DNA from: JBEIQE01 sp040376705
Lineage (GTDB): Bacteria > Pseudomonadota > Alphaproteobacteria > UBA2400
Length of the DNA stretch: 64,000 nt
Direction of reading: 5' to 3'
NCBI GenBank assembly: GCA_040376705.1
Contig: JBEIQE010000002.1
Coordinates: 62,001 to 126,000, forward strand
In this document: piece after piece, positions 11,178 through 19,681 of the stretch
Layout: every line of letters begins with the position of its first letter
How positions within the stretch are numbered: position 1 is the first letter of the stretch
The notes under the pieces: model-generated
Databases searched by the model: none
What the model saw: only the letters and a program-made list of their open reading frames with translations
What the model was told of the DNA's origin: nothing
Made by a program: the position numbers and the translations under genes

Positions 11178-12094
11178 GCTGCCTGATTGGTCCAGCTGAA
11201 CAGGTCGGAAGCCCGCAGTGTAAACGGCGGGTTTTCGTCTATCTGCACGGTAATTTCGGCATCATCGCTAAAGAATTCCGCCACCAGCGCCGGGTTGATG
11301 CTTTGGCGTAGGGCGGCCTGTGCGTTGCGCCCGCGGCTGGGCACTGCGATGGCGGCTTTGGTAATAAACGCGGAGCTGGTTTTTGCCGCACCCGCATCTA
11401 CCGCACGCACAGCAGCTACCCGCAGCGCCCGCATGTTCAGGGCAGTACAGCCGTTTTCAACCCCAGCACCGCAAAATGCGCGGCCATCAGTGGTCATGAT
11501 TACCGCGCCTTCGGGCAGGTCCTGCACCTGCCGAGCGGCATTGGCCTTAACCGCGCGTGCGACCTCCAGCAGGTTGCCGGTATGCGGATTGAGCAGAGCG
11601 GTTTTCTCCAGAGCCTGGCAGCTCATGCGTGGCAGCGGGCTGATGGGCTGATTGTACCTGAAGCCATGCAGCAGCAATTCATCAAAGCCAAAAACCTTGC
11701 CTTCATGGCCGTCGTCCATCACGACGGTGCAGGAAAGTGGCGAGCAGAAGTCCGAAATTACCTGCCTGCAGGCACCGCAAGGCGAGATAAGTGTAAGCGG
11801 TACATTCGGTTTGGCCGCCTGTGTGCTCACGACGACCATTTTAATGAAATCGGCGCGTTCATTGGCAACGCCTTGTGTGACGGCGCTGGCAATCGCGCTG
11901 CGCTCAGCACAGGTGGCTTCCTCCCAGCTGGCAATCTCGACATTACAGCCGGTAATCAGCTGCCCATCCTGCGTGAGAATGGCAGCACCCACCTTGAAGT
12001 TGGAGTAGGGCGCATAAGCGTTGCTGCGCGCCTGCCGAGCAGCGGCCAGAGCACGCACAATATCGGCAGCGCTAACGGGGGCAGTATTAGGCAT
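11174..12094 (-). CDS. cdd: Cytidine deaminase, two-domain (E. coli-like) form
   Basis: Deaminates cytidine and deoxycytidine to uridine forms in pyrimidine salvage. The N-terminal domain holds the zinc site: TCAERSA supplies one Cys and the catalytic Glu, and PCGACRQ supplies two more Cys. SNFKVGAA and GCNVEIAS are substrate-loop motifs. The C-terminal half (from about residue 165) looks like a second, degenerate CDA fold (AFCGAGVENG) without the zinc ligands, as in the homodimeric E. coli enzyme. At 306 residues it is far longer than the ~130-residue tetrameric form. ATG at 12094 has GAAGG five bases upstream. The gene converges on the autokinase with a four-base overlap (TTAA). Confidence 0.9.
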   Translation of the reverse strand: MPNTAPVSAADIVRALAAARQARSNAYAPYSNFKVGAAILTQDGQLITGCNVEIASWEEATCAERSAIASAVTQGVANERADFIKMVVVSTQAAKPNVPLTLISPCGACRQVISDFCSPLSCTVVMDDGHEGKVFGFDELLLHGFRYNQPISPLPRMSCQALEKTALLNPHTGNLLEVARAVKANAARQVQDLPEGAVIMTTDGRAFCGAGVENGCTALNMRALRVAAVRAVDAGAAKTSSAFITKAAIAVPSRGRNAQAALRQSINPALVAEFFSDDAEITVQIDENPPFTLRASDLFSWTNQAA

Positions 12095-12149
12095 ATGCGC
12101 CTTCGTCAAACAGGTTTAAACTCCTGCGATTATTAGGGTTTGTGGGCAG

Positions 12150-12791
12150 ATGTCAAACGTATCATTAACGCCGCGCGCGCCATCGCAGTACGCAGCCATG
12201 CTTGTGGGTGTGCTCATGCTGGCTGTGGCACTGCCTTATGCCATTTCCATGAGCCAGCTTGAAGTGGGCGAGCGCGGTATTGCTCCCGCCATCGCACGGC
12301 ATGAAGCGGCGCTAAGATTTTTCCCTGATAGTACCACGCTGGCAAACCTCGCCCTGCTGCGTGTTGCTGCAGCACGCACAGGCAACGGCACATGGGTGCA
12401 GGCACAGACTGCGCTAGAGGCAAGCTTGCAGCAGCGACCACAAGACCCGCTTAACTGGGCGCGCTTGGCTTATGTCTATGGCGAACAGAAAAACGAGAGT
12501 GCAATAGGCCCTGCGCTGGCACGCTCAATCAGTACGGGAAGTTACATTCCCGGTTTCATGCAGTGGCGGTTTTTGCTCGGGCTTACCTATTGGCCGCATC
12601 TAAATGCCGCACAAAAGCAGCTGGTGGCCGGGCAGGCGATCCTGCTGTGGCAAACGAAGCCCAATGATTTTATAAGGTTAGCGCGTATGCCTGCCATCGC
12701 ACTGCAAATCGAATCGGTCATGCAGGAATATTACCCTTCGGAAGCGCCCGTCTTCTTGCAACGTCGCCGCCCCTTGAGGCATACTCGCTAG
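12150..12791 (+). CDS. Membrane-anchored TPR-like protein, unknown function
   Basis: Protein of 213 residues. After a short polar N-terminus there is one hydrophobic segment (YAAMLVGVLMLAVALPYAIS), followed by a soluble helical region with TPR-like spacing (AIARHEAALRFFPDSTTLAN and QRPQDPLNWARLAYVYGEQ). It resembles the C-terminal soluble parts found near polysaccharide polymerases, but no enzymatic motif is visible. Together with the preceding autokinase this could hint at envelope polysaccharide biology; that is inference from position only. The 12815 gene follows on the same strand after 23 bases. Confidence 0.6.
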   Translation: MSNVSLTPRAPSQYAAMLVGVLMLAVALPYAISMSQLEVGERGIAPAIARHEAALRFFPDSTTLANLALLRVAAARTGNGTWVQAQTALEASLQQRPQDPLNWARLAYVYGEQKNESAIGPALARSISTGSYIPGFMQWRFLLGLTYWPHLNAAQKQLVAGQAILLWQTKPNDFIRLARMPAIALQIESVMQEYYPSEAPVFLQRRRPLRHTR

Positions 12792-12814
12792 GTCATCTCT
12801 GTTTGAGGTTTGCC

Positions 12815-13126
12815 ATGCCGCTCCACGCTTTCCTTCTGCTCATCGCCATTTTTGTGGCTGTGCTGGCATTGGCTGGTGTGGTGACGCTGACCCGCAGGCT
12901 CGATCGGGTTGAGCGCCGCCGTGTTTATGAGACCGAATGCGTAGTGAAAAGCCTGCAGGCGCTGGAGCAGCAGAACCTCATGCTTTCCGACCGTGTACAA
13001 GCACTTACCGAAGTACGTGCGTCACTCAACAAGGTGATTAGCACGGCTGCGCGCCGTCAGGCTGCTGCAACTGAAGACGAGCAGCAGACCGTGGCCGATG
13101 TTCCGCCCACGCGCCTGCTTCACTAA
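12815..13126 (+). CDS. Small membrane protein with coiled coil
   Basis: Protein of 103 residues: one N-terminal transmembrane helix (HAFLLLIAIFVAVLALAGVV) followed by a basic stretch and a charged coiled-coil region (about residues 30-75), and a polar tail. No known domain is recognised. ATG at 12815 is chosen because GAGG lies six bases upstream; an in-frame TTG upstream lacks support. It follows the 12150 gene closely and probably shares its transcript. Confidence 0.55.
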   Translation: MPLHAFLLLIAIFVAVLALAGVVTLTRRLDRVERRRVYETECVVKSLQALEQQNLMLSDRVQALTEVRASLNKVISTAARRQAAATEDEQQTVADVPPTRLLH

Positions 13127-13132
13127 ATCATT

Positions 13133-13540
13133 TTATTGCATTGAAGGCCTGCTGTTGCCTGTGCCGCGCAGCGGCAGGTAAGCAACAATTGCATGTCGCA
13201 GGGCTGTAGAGCGCAGCGAGTCTGATAGTGCAAACATTTTCGTTGCATCGTTCAGCAAAGCTTGTTCCTGCTGCATATGCATGCGTTGTAGTTGGTCTTT
13301 CGCTGCAGTAATACGTTCGGCTGAGCGCGAAAATGCATCCTCACTCGCTTTGAGCAAGTCGGTGTCGTTCTGTTGAAGTATCGCGATAATCGAATCTGAA
13401 ATTGTGAAGCTGGATGAACCAGAGCGTTCACGCGTTTGCTCAATCATGTGCCAGGCCAGATGGGCAGCCCCACGACTAAGCTCGTTATTATCGAAGCTAA
13501 CGCCAAGCACACTGGCTTTATCTGAGTTGGTTGATGCCAT
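13133..13540 (-). CDS. Hypothetical helical protein
   Basis: Protein of 135 residues, polar and mostly helical, rich in Ser, Ala, Gln and Met in the middle (near LQRMHMQQEQALLND). No signal peptide, membrane segment or known motif is visible. The start at 13540 has no good ribosome binding site. It converges on the 12815 gene with a six-base gap. Evidence for it being real is an uninterrupted frame in an otherwise empty stretch; its function is unknown. Confidence 0.4.
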   Translation of the reverse strand: MASTNSDKASVLGVSFDNNELSRGAAHLAWHMIEQTRERSGSSSFTISDSIIAILQQNDTDLLKASEDAFSRSAERITAAKDQLQRMHMQQEQALLNDATKMFALSDSLRSTALRHAIVAYLPLRGTGNSRPSMQ

Positions 13541-13582
13541 GGGCTTTAGTGAGCCAGATTATATTGGTTAAAGTCAAATACT

Positions 13583-14407
13583 TCAGGTGGCTTTGCCGGC
13601 CTTATAGGCTTTCATCAGGCGGCGGTATTGCCAGAAGCTGATAGGTAGCGTCAGCAGGTAACCCGCCAGAATCATCACCATCGCCACCCAGGGGCGGGTC
13701 ACGATTAGTGCTGTAAACATGGCCACGCCTAGCAGCATGATAACTGCCAGATCACGCGGAATTTTTACCTTTTTGCCCGAGAAGCTGGGCAGCCGGCTTA
13801 CCATGAGCAGACCAACCAGAATGGTCCAGGGGATCACCAGCCAGTGCTCGGTCGCAAGGCTGCCAAGGCGGTTTTCATCCATGCCAATCGAGATCACGAT
13901 GGGCAGCACTGCCAAGCCCGCACCAGCAGGGGTGGGCACACCAGTAAAGAAGGCAGCTGCAAACGGCGGCGGATTTTCATCCGCCAGCGCGGTGTTAAAG
14001 CGGGCCAGGCGGAGCGCCGAGCAGCAGGGGAAAATGAGCACCGCAACCCAGCCGAAGGGGCCAGCATCCTGCAGGGTCCAGAGGTAGAGCACCAGTGCGG
14101 GCGCAACACCGAAGGAGACCAGGTCGGCCAGTGAATCAAGCTCAGCCCCGAAGTGGCTGGTGCCCTTGAGCATGCGCGCTACTCGGCCATCCAGCGTATC
14201 GCAAATAGCAGCTGCCAGCAGTGCAAACAGCGCAAACTCCCACTTGCCGAGCAGGGCATAGCGAATGGCGGTCAGGCCCGCGCACAGGCTGAGCAACGTA
14301 ATGGCGTTGGGCAGCAGGTGGTTGAACGAAATATGCTGGAGCTGTGCTGGTTTGCGTAGCTTCAGGTCCGGCACTTTAGCGAACCTCGACGGTGCGCTGC
14401 GGCTCAC
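13583..14407 (-). CDS. pssA: CDP-diacylglycerol--serine O-phosphatidyltransferase
   Basis: Integral membrane enzyme making phosphatidylserine from CDP-diacylglycerol and serine, the first step to phosphatidylethanolamine. The CDP-alcohol phosphatidyltransferase signature is complete: Asp70, Asp73-Gly74, Ala77-Arg78, Gly87, Asp91 and Asp95. The total of 274 residues and several hydrophobic segments fit the type II (membrane) PssA of alphaproteobacteria. The GTG start at 14407 lies inside psd, giving a 32-base overlap; an alternative GTG at 14374 has GAGG eight bases upstream and would shorten the N-terminus by 11 residues. The gene ends in TGA, so UGA serves as a stop in this genome. Confidence 0.95.
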   Translation of the reverse strand: MSRSAPSRFAKVPDLKLRKPAQLQHISFNHLLPNAITLLSLCAGLTAIRYALLGKWEFALFALLAAAICDTLDGRVARMLKGTSHFGAELDSLADLVSFGVAPALVLYLWTLQDAGPFGWVAVLIFPCCSALRLARFNTALADENPPPFAAAFFTGVPTPAGAGLAVLPIVISIGMDENRLGSLATEHWLVIPWTILVGLLMVSRLPSFSGKKVKIPRDLAVIMLLGVAMFTALIVTRPWVAMVMILAGYLLTLPISFWQYRRLMKAYKAGKAT

Positions 14408-15080
14408 TGCCGTTGAGATCAGCTAGTACAGTCTCGCCGCCAACCATCTTCTGGCCTACGGCTACCAGTATGGCAGTGCCTGCAGGCAGGAACACATCGG
14501 CACGGCTACCAAAGCGGATGATGCCAAAGCGCTCGCCCACCTTCACAGCCTGATCAGGCTTGAGGGTGTTGATGATCTGGCGGGCCACAAGGCCAGCTAC
14601 CTGCACATAGGCAATCTCGCGGCCATCATTCAGCTTCTGCTTGATCGAGAGGCGCTTGTTCTCATCACTCGAGCGCGGGTCGGCAGCCGAGAGGTTGAGG
14701 GTGCCAGCGGTATAAGTGCCCACAATGGTGCCATCCACCGGAATGCGATTCACATGTACATCCAGCAGGTTGAGGAAGATGCTGACGCGCGGCAGCGGGT
14801 CGGTGCCCATGCCCAGCTCGGCTGGCGGTACGGCTTCGCCTACTGCGCAAACCTTGCCATCAGCCGGGCTGATGATCAGACCCGGGCGAATGGGGGTGAA
14901 GCGCGTCGGGTCACGGAAGAAGTAGGCAACCCACGCCACAACGATAAGGCCGAAGAAGAACCCGAAGGTGCCCAGTGCCCAAGTGAACAACACCCACACA
15001 ACACCAGCACCGGCCACAAAGGGCCAGCCGGCAGGATGGAGGGCAGGGATCTCGAATGTGTCTGAATTGAAGAGTGCCAT
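14376..15080 (-). CDS. psd: Phosphatidylserine decarboxylase proenzyme
   Basis: Converts phosphatidylserine to phosphatidylethanolamine. The enzyme is made as a proenzyme that cleaves itself between Gly and Ser of RFGSRADVF (Gly191-Ser192), the Ser becoming the pyruvoyl cofactor. The 234-residue size and this FGS site mark the short PSD-A type rather than the E. coli LGST type. ISPADGKV and NLLDVHVNRIP are conserved family segments. An N-terminal hydrophobic region (about 20-55) anchors it to the inner membrane. ATG at 15080 is chosen because it fits the family N-terminus; ATG at 15107 is possible. It is the first gene of a psd-pssA operon that completes PE synthesis. Confidence 0.95.
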   Translation of the reverse strand: MALFNSDTFEIPALHPAGWPFVAGAGVVWVLFTWALGTFGFFFGLIVVAWVAYFFRDPTRFTPIRPGLIISPADGKVCAVGEAVPPAELGMGTDPLPRVSIFLNLLDVHVNRIPVDGTIVGTYTAGTLNLSAADPRSSDENKRLSIKQKLNDGREIAYVQVAGLVARQIINTLKPDQAVKVGERFGIIRFGSRADVFLPAGTAILVAVGQKMVGGETVLADLNGSEPQRTVEVR

Positions 15081-15229
15081 GGGCAGTGTTTTAGTGCGTT
15101 GCGGCATGGCTGGCAACACCCCTCAACTCGCGCAGCGGCAGGGGCTTGGCAAAAACACGATTTATCAACACATTTACCGCTAATCTGGTAGGGTTATGCG
15201 TGTTTACAAAGGGTTATAGGGGTTTTTCT

Positions 15230-15856
15230 GTGAAATCAGTATGTGTGTATTGCGGCTCGTTCTCCAGCGCCAAGCAGATATATAAAGATGCAGCTATCGA
15301 AACCGGCACCGCCATTGGCCGCGCGGGCCTCAGCATGGTGTACGGCGGCGGTAATGTGGGCCTCATGGGCCTGTGCGCCGATAGCGCGCTTAAGGCTGGC
15401 GCGCGCGTTGTGGGCATCAGCCCTACCTTCCTGAATTCACGTGAACCGCAGCACCCCGGCCTGACCGAGCTGGTTGAAGTGGGCGATATGCATACTCGCA
15501 AGCGCCTGATGGCCGAGCGGGCGGATGGTTTCCTCATTCTCCCCGGCGGCTTCGGTACGCTCGATGAGTTTGCCGAGATCATCGCGTGGCGTCAGCTCGG
15601 GCTGCACCATAAGCCAATTGTGGCAGTGAATATCAACGGCTTCTGGACCAACCTGCACAAACAGCTCGACTACATGCTGGATGAGGGCTTCATCAAGCCG
15701 CAGCACCGCGAGCTGGTTGGCTTTAGCGATACGGTTGAAGGCGCCATTCCCGAGCTGCGCCGCATGATCGAGCATCACGGCCCAGCACCAACGGGTGGCC
15801 CAGCCCCGGCGCATGACGATAAAACTGATTTGCCAGAGGGCCTGAGCCGGACTTAG
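15230..15856 (+). CDS. LOG family cytokinin-like nucleoside 5'-monophosphate phosphoribohydrolase
   Basis: Rossmann-like protein of 208 residues of the LOG/TIGR00730 family, which splits nucleoside 5'-monophosphates (classically cytokinin nucleotides) into base and ribose 5-phosphate. The signature PGGFGTLDE is at residues 105-113, and the nucleotide-binding loop GGGNVGLMG is at 39-47. GTG at 15230 is chosen because AGGGG lies about seven bases upstream and the protein then begins with the family's MKSVCVYCGS; an upstream ATG would add an unrelated stretch. The true substrate in a bacterium like this is unknown. It is divergent from psd. Confidence 0.9.
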   Translation: MKSVCVYCGSFSSAKQIYKDAAIETGTAIGRAGLSMVYGGGNVGLMGLCADSALKAGARVVGISPTFLNSREPQHPGLTELVEVGDMHTRKRLMAERADGFLILPGGFGTLDEFAEIIAWRQLGLHHKPIVAVNINGFWTNLHKQLDYMLDEGFIKPQHRELVGFSDTVEGAIPELRRMIEHHGPAPTGGPAPAHDDKTDLPEGLSRT

Positions 15857-15877
15857 CAAAGTTTATTGGGACGCATA

Positions 15878-16897
15878 ATGACTATAGCAACGCCGTTTGA
15901 GCTGCCCGATGAAGCACCGTTGATTGTAGCTGCTTATGTTCTAACTGAAAAATCCATTATAGTGATGCCAGGTAATATTGAGGATTACTTGCGCCAATTA
16001 TGGGGTGCAGATTTTCCTTTTGAGTTCAAGGTGGAACGGTATGACGGATATAATATACGACAGCAGGTGGAGGCGCACTATCTCACTAAGCTTTATAAAT
16101 TTTTACCCTTGCCATGGTTTGCCAATAGGGCGGTTAAATCAGTTATTGAAAGAAATAAGCAGACAGGCGCTGATAGGCGCTATGCCTTGAAGATAAGGGG
16201 TGTCTCTGTTTTTGTTGAAACACGCGACTATCCTATGAATATCGATTTGACGCCTGACCTTGGTCGCCGGCAGCTATTTCCTGAGTGGCAAACAGCCTGT
16301 CAGGCGCATACTTCTCACGTGGCTATATTTGCGCCGCCAATCCTTCCCCGTGCGATTGGAGAAGAAAGCCGATTTCATATTGGAGTAACTGCTATTATTG
16401 CTGCTGTTGCTTCAGCTATCGCATACTTCGCATGGCTCTCAAGCTCTGCGAATATTGAAGAGCGCAGGCAGTCACCTATTTTCTGGGGGTCATCAGGGGC
16501 TATCATTCAACCTGATAATTTATTGAGTGATGTGAAAAAGCATATTCTTCCACAGTTTCTAATCATTAGGCCCCGTTGGCAAGAGCAAGTAGATAGAAAT
16601 GCCAAATATAGTCCTGCCGCCATCAGCCAGGGATTGTTCTTATACATAGGGCATGAAGTTTATTTTCCGGCGTTACCATATGCACCAGATGATATGATGG
16701 TGCTTTTTTCTCAGATTGTTTCGTTACTGGCAGCACACCCCTATGCCGCTAACCAGATTCTTGAAACTTCGCTAACAATGGTGGATGGTCAGAAGTTGAC
16801 TTTTAGCGCCAAGACAAACCTGCAGCCGGAAATGATTGGAACACGTAAACTTTTTCGGCTTGAGATCACTGTTTCACAGACGGTTCAGTCAGCATAA
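15878..16897 (+). CDS. Uncharacterised protein, possibly DUF4261-like
   Basis: Protein of 339 residues. No signal peptide is seen; a moderately hydrophobic stretch lies in the middle (GVTAIIAAVASAIAYFAWLS). The layout of an N-terminal alpha/beta part, an Ala-rich helix followed by SPIFWGSSGAII, and a C-terminal alpha/beta part loosely recalls DUF4261 proteins, but this is weak. ATG at 15878 has GGGA seven bases upstream. The sequence is visibly more AT-rich than its neighbours, with many ATT/TAT/GAA codons, so it may be a recent arrival. It ends 59 bases before the next gene on the same strand. Confidence 0.5.
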   Translation: MTIATPFELPDEAPLIVAAYVLTEKSIIVMPGNIEDYLRQLWGADFPFEFKVERYDGYNIRQQVEAHYLTKLYKFLPLPWFANRAVKSVIERNKQTGADRRYALKIRGVSVFVETRDYPMNIDLTPDLGRRQLFPEWQTACQAHTSHVAIFAPPILPRAIGEESRFHIGVTAIIAAVASAIAYFAWLSSSANIEERRQSPIFWGSSGAIIQPDNLLSDVKKHILPQFLIIRPRWQEQVDRNAKYSPAAISQGLFLYIGHEVYFPALPYAPDDMMVLFSQIVSLLAAHPYAANQILETSLTMVDGQKLTFSAKTNLQPEMIGTRKLFRLEITVSQTVQSA

Positions 16898-16956
16898 ACT
16901 CTTGACCGCACCTGATGCTCTGCCACACTGCGCTGGCATTTAGGCCGGAGGCACAC

Positions 16957-17760
16957 ATGAGCGATACAACCCCCACAATCGGCAATCATTGGGCATCGAT
17001 CAAAGTTAATTCGCAGGACGAAGTGACAGCCTATTTCAAAGACGCCATCAACAAGGGCGTGCTTGAGGCCGAGGGGAACGGCTATAAAATCCTGCGCCTC
17101 GACCTCGCCCCCGAAATTGCAGTAGCGGCTGTGTGCAAAGAGGACGGCACCCCAGCCACGGTCTACCCCATGGCGCGCTTGGGCCAGACCATGCCGCTCA
17201 AGCTTTATGAGGTCCGGCCGGATAAAGACGGCTTCCCCGAGGCTGAGCTGATTTGCGGCTATCCTGATGGCCCCGAGATCATCTTCTGGGATTTGCACTA
17301 CGCCGTGAACGCACACCGCTATGTGGTGGGCGAGACCTATGACTTCGTTGTGGGCGGTATCTCTTACAAGGTTGAAGATGTCTCGAACGATGGCCCGATT
17401 ATCATCGAGGACCCGCAGCGTATCCGCGAAATCCGCACCAATCGCGGCGATAACCCTGATGATACATCACCGCTCGAGTTCCCCATGAAGGGCATGGCCA
17501 GCATCCTGCCGTGCAATCCGGACGACCCGAACTGGAAATACCCCGAATACGTGATGCGCGGGCCAACCACCGGCTTTTCCATGCCTTCGGCAGACTCGGA
17601 TTATGGCCGCTTTGACATGGTTGTGAGCCGTGTCGGGCCGGACTATCATGACGTCGGCATGACGGTGGCCTGTCATCGCGATCATATTCTGTCGGCACCT
17701 AAAAATGTGGGTGACGACATTTTCTCTCTGGTTTGGCTGCAAGGCCATCTCGCCAGATAA
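16957..17760 (+). CDS. Conserved hypothetical protein upstream of icd
   Basis: Acidic soluble protein of 267 residues with no signal peptide or membrane segment. It is rich in Asp, Pro and Gly and probably mostly beta-structure; I recognise no catalytic motif. The start is firm: GGAGG lies seven bases before the ATG. It precedes icd by 24 bases on the same strand, so the two are probably co-transcribed, but that alone does not tell its job. Confidence 0.6.
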   Translation: MSDTTPTIGNHWASIKVNSQDEVTAYFKDAINKGVLEAEGNGYKILRLDLAPEIAVAAVCKEDGTPATVYPMARLGQTMPLKLYEVRPDKDGFPEAELICGYPDGPEIIFWDLHYAVNAHRYVVGETYDFVVGGISYKVEDVSNDGPIIIEDPQRIREIRTNRGDNPDDTSPLEFPMKGMASILPCNPDDPNWKYPEYVMRGPTTGFSMPSADSDYGRFDMVVSRVGPDYHDVGMTVACHRDHILSAPKNVGDDIFSLVWLQGHLAR

Positions 17761-17784
17761 TCAACAAGTGCGGAAGGAAGCACC

Positions 17785-19011
17785 ATGAGCAAGATTAAAG
17801 TCAAAACACCGGTGGTAGAGCTTGATGGCGACGAAATGACCCGCATCATCTGGAGGATGATCAAGGACAAACTCATCCTCCCGTTCCTCGATATCGACCT
17901 CAAGTATTATGACCTTGGCGTTGAGCATCGCGATGCGACTGAGGACAAAGTCACGGTTGAAAGCGCTAATGCGATCAAGCAATACGGTGTGGGCATCAAG
18001 TGTGCCACCATTACGCCGGATGAAGCGCGCGTGAAGGAATTCAAGCTCAAGAAAATGTGGAAGTCGCCCAATGGCACCATCCGCAACATTCTGGGCGGCA
18101 CCATCTTCCGCGAGCCGATTATCTGCAAGAATGTGCCGCGTCTGGTCACGACATGGACCAAGCCGATTGTGATTGCGCGTCATGGCTTTGGCGATCAGTA
18201 CAAAGCGACTGACTTTGTGGTACCCGGCCCCGGCAAGCTGACCATGACCTATACCCCTGCGGATGGCTCGGCGCCGCAGAACTTTGAGATCTTCGACTAC
18301 CCTTCAGGTGGTGTGGCCATGGGTATGTATAACCTTGATGACAGCATCATCGACTTTGCGCGCTCGTGCCTCAACTACGGTTTGCTGCGCGGTTATCCGG
18401 TTTACCTCTCGACCAAGAACACCATCCTCAAGGCGTACGATGGCCGCTTCAAGGACCTGTTCGCCAAGGTCTATGCCGAAGAGTTCAAGGCCAAGTATGA
18501 AGAGGCCAAACTCACCTACGAGCACCGCCTGATTGACGATATGGTGGCCACCAGCATGAAGTGGGAAGGTGGCTTCCTGTGGGCGTGCAAGAACTATGAT
18601 GGCGATGTGCAGTCGGACAGCGTGGCGCAGGGCTTTGGCTCACTCGGCATGATGACCTCGGTATTGGTTACCGCAGATGGCAAGACCGTAGAGGCCGAGG
18701 CCGCGCATGGCACGGTGACCCGCCATTACCGCGAGCATCAGGCTGGCAGACCCACCTCGACCAACCCCATCGCCAGCATTTTTGCATGGTCGGGTGGCCT
18801 CAAGTGGCGCGGCAAGATGGATAATTCGCCGGATGTGATTGCCTTTGCCGATGCGCTGGAGGCTGTATGTATTGAAACAGTAGAAGCCGGTTTCATGACC
18901 AAAGACCTGGCGCTGCTCATCGGCCCCAATCAGAAGTATCTCACCACCGAGGCGCTGATGGACAAGATTGCCGATAACCTGAACGCCAAGCTGATGAAGA
19001 AAGCGGCTTAA
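17785..19011 (+). CDS. icd: NADP-dependent isocitrate dehydrogenase (dimeric, eukaryote-like type)
   Basis: Oxidatively decarboxylates isocitrate to 2-oxoglutarate in the TCA cycle, producing NADPH. At 408 residues, starting [19 protein letters not shown], it belongs to the eukaryote-like NADP-IDH subfamily common in alphaproteobacteria, not the E. coli icd type. Conserved segments include [19 protein letters not shown] (substrate binding) and [13 protein letters not shown] (cofactor and active site). GGAAGGA lies just upstream of the ATG. A strong terminator follows directly. Its sequence looks typical and complete. Confidence 0.97.
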   Translation: MSKIKVKTPVVELDGDEMTRIIWRMIKDKLILPFLDIDLKYYDLGVEHRDATEDKVTVESANAIKQYGVGIKCATITPDEARVKEFKLKKMWKSPNGTIRNILGGTIFREPIICKNVPRLVTTWTKPIVIARHGFGDQYKATDFVVPGPGKLTMTYTPADGSAPQNFEIFDYPSGGVAMGMYNLDDSIIDFARSCLNYGLLRGYPVYLSTKNTILKAYDGRFKDLFAKVYAEEFKAKYEEAKLTYEHRLIDDMVATSMKWEGGFLWACKNYDGDVQSDSVAQGFGSLGMMTSVLVTADGKTVEAEAAHGTVTRHYREHQAGRPTSTNPIASIFAWSGGLKWRGKMDNSPDVIAFADALEAVCIETVEAGFMTKDLALLIGPNQKYLTTEALMDKIADNLNAKLMKKAA

Positions 19012-19032
19012 GGGTTTATGCACTTATACAAG

Positions 19033-19066
19033 CGGCCTCTGAGGAAACTCAGGGGCCGTCTTATTA
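19033..19066 (+). terminator. Rho-independent terminator after icd
   Basis: An 11-bp stem (19033-19043 with 19048-19058, one G-U pair) capped by a GAAA tetraloop is followed by TCTTATT. It lies 21 bases after the icd stop and before the convergent 19077 gene. Confidence 0.85.
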
Positions 19067-19076
19067 GTAAGTTTAT

Positions 19077-19679
19077 CTAGTAGAATCTACTTTTTGTCAT
19101 ACGTTCTTGCCAGTATGCGAGGCTAAATAAAACAATCAAATGTACCATGAGTATTTGACTGATTGCTGTTACGGCAATACCCAAAAAAGTTATCAACCAG
19201 ACCTCACTCACGACTGCATTCTTATAATAACTTGGTAGGAAAAAATCGTAAATTCCATGCGCAAAGAAAAGTAAAACAGCGAAAAATGGAATTCCCCATT
19301 TTAAGTCGCGGAAAAATTTTACTCGTTTATTGGGGTCATTTAGCAAGAGTAACCTTTGCGGATTGGTTTTAATTGGATCAATGTTGTGGCGCGATGTAAG
19401 GAAGATATATGGAAATACAAAAAGACAAATGAGAAAGGCCGAGTAAAGTGACATACTACGCATGGCCTGATAGCTGGTTATTTCTATGCCATCTTTCGTC
19501 ATTAAACCGATAATCAATCCAGTGCATAATGTGGTTGCTGCTGAAGTTAGGCAGGCTAACCAAAGTACCTGCACATCATTATCTGACCATACGGCTAGCT
19601 TTCCACATAATAACTTCAGGAAAAAAGCAGGTGGGCGTAAGCGTCTTTTGTCTGGGTCAGGGAAGTTAAAGATGCTCAT
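19077..19679 (-). CDS. Small polytopic membrane protein, unknown
   Basis: Protein of 200 residues with about four transmembrane segments (for example near LACLTSAATTLCTGLIIGLM, YSAFLICLFVFPYIFL, IPFFAVLLFFAHGIYDFFL and VWLITFLGIAVTAISQILMV) and a basic N-terminus. No family is recognised. Its DNA is clearly more AT-rich than the flanking genes, with many TTT, ATA and AAA codons, suggesting different ancestry or low expression. The MFS transporter gene ends two bases upstream of its start, so it is the second gene of that transcript. Confidence 0.6.
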   Translation of the reverse strand: MSIFNFPDPDKRRLRPPAFFLKLLCGKLAVWSDNDVQVLWLACLTSAATTLCTGLIIGLMTKDGIEITSYQAMRSMSLYSAFLICLFVFPYIFLTSRHNIDPIKTNPQRLLLLNDPNKRVKFFRDLKWGIPFFAVLLFFAHGIYDFFLPSYYKNAVVSEVWLITFLGIAVTAISQILMVHLIVLFSLAYWQERMTKSRFY

Positions 19680-19681
19680 AC

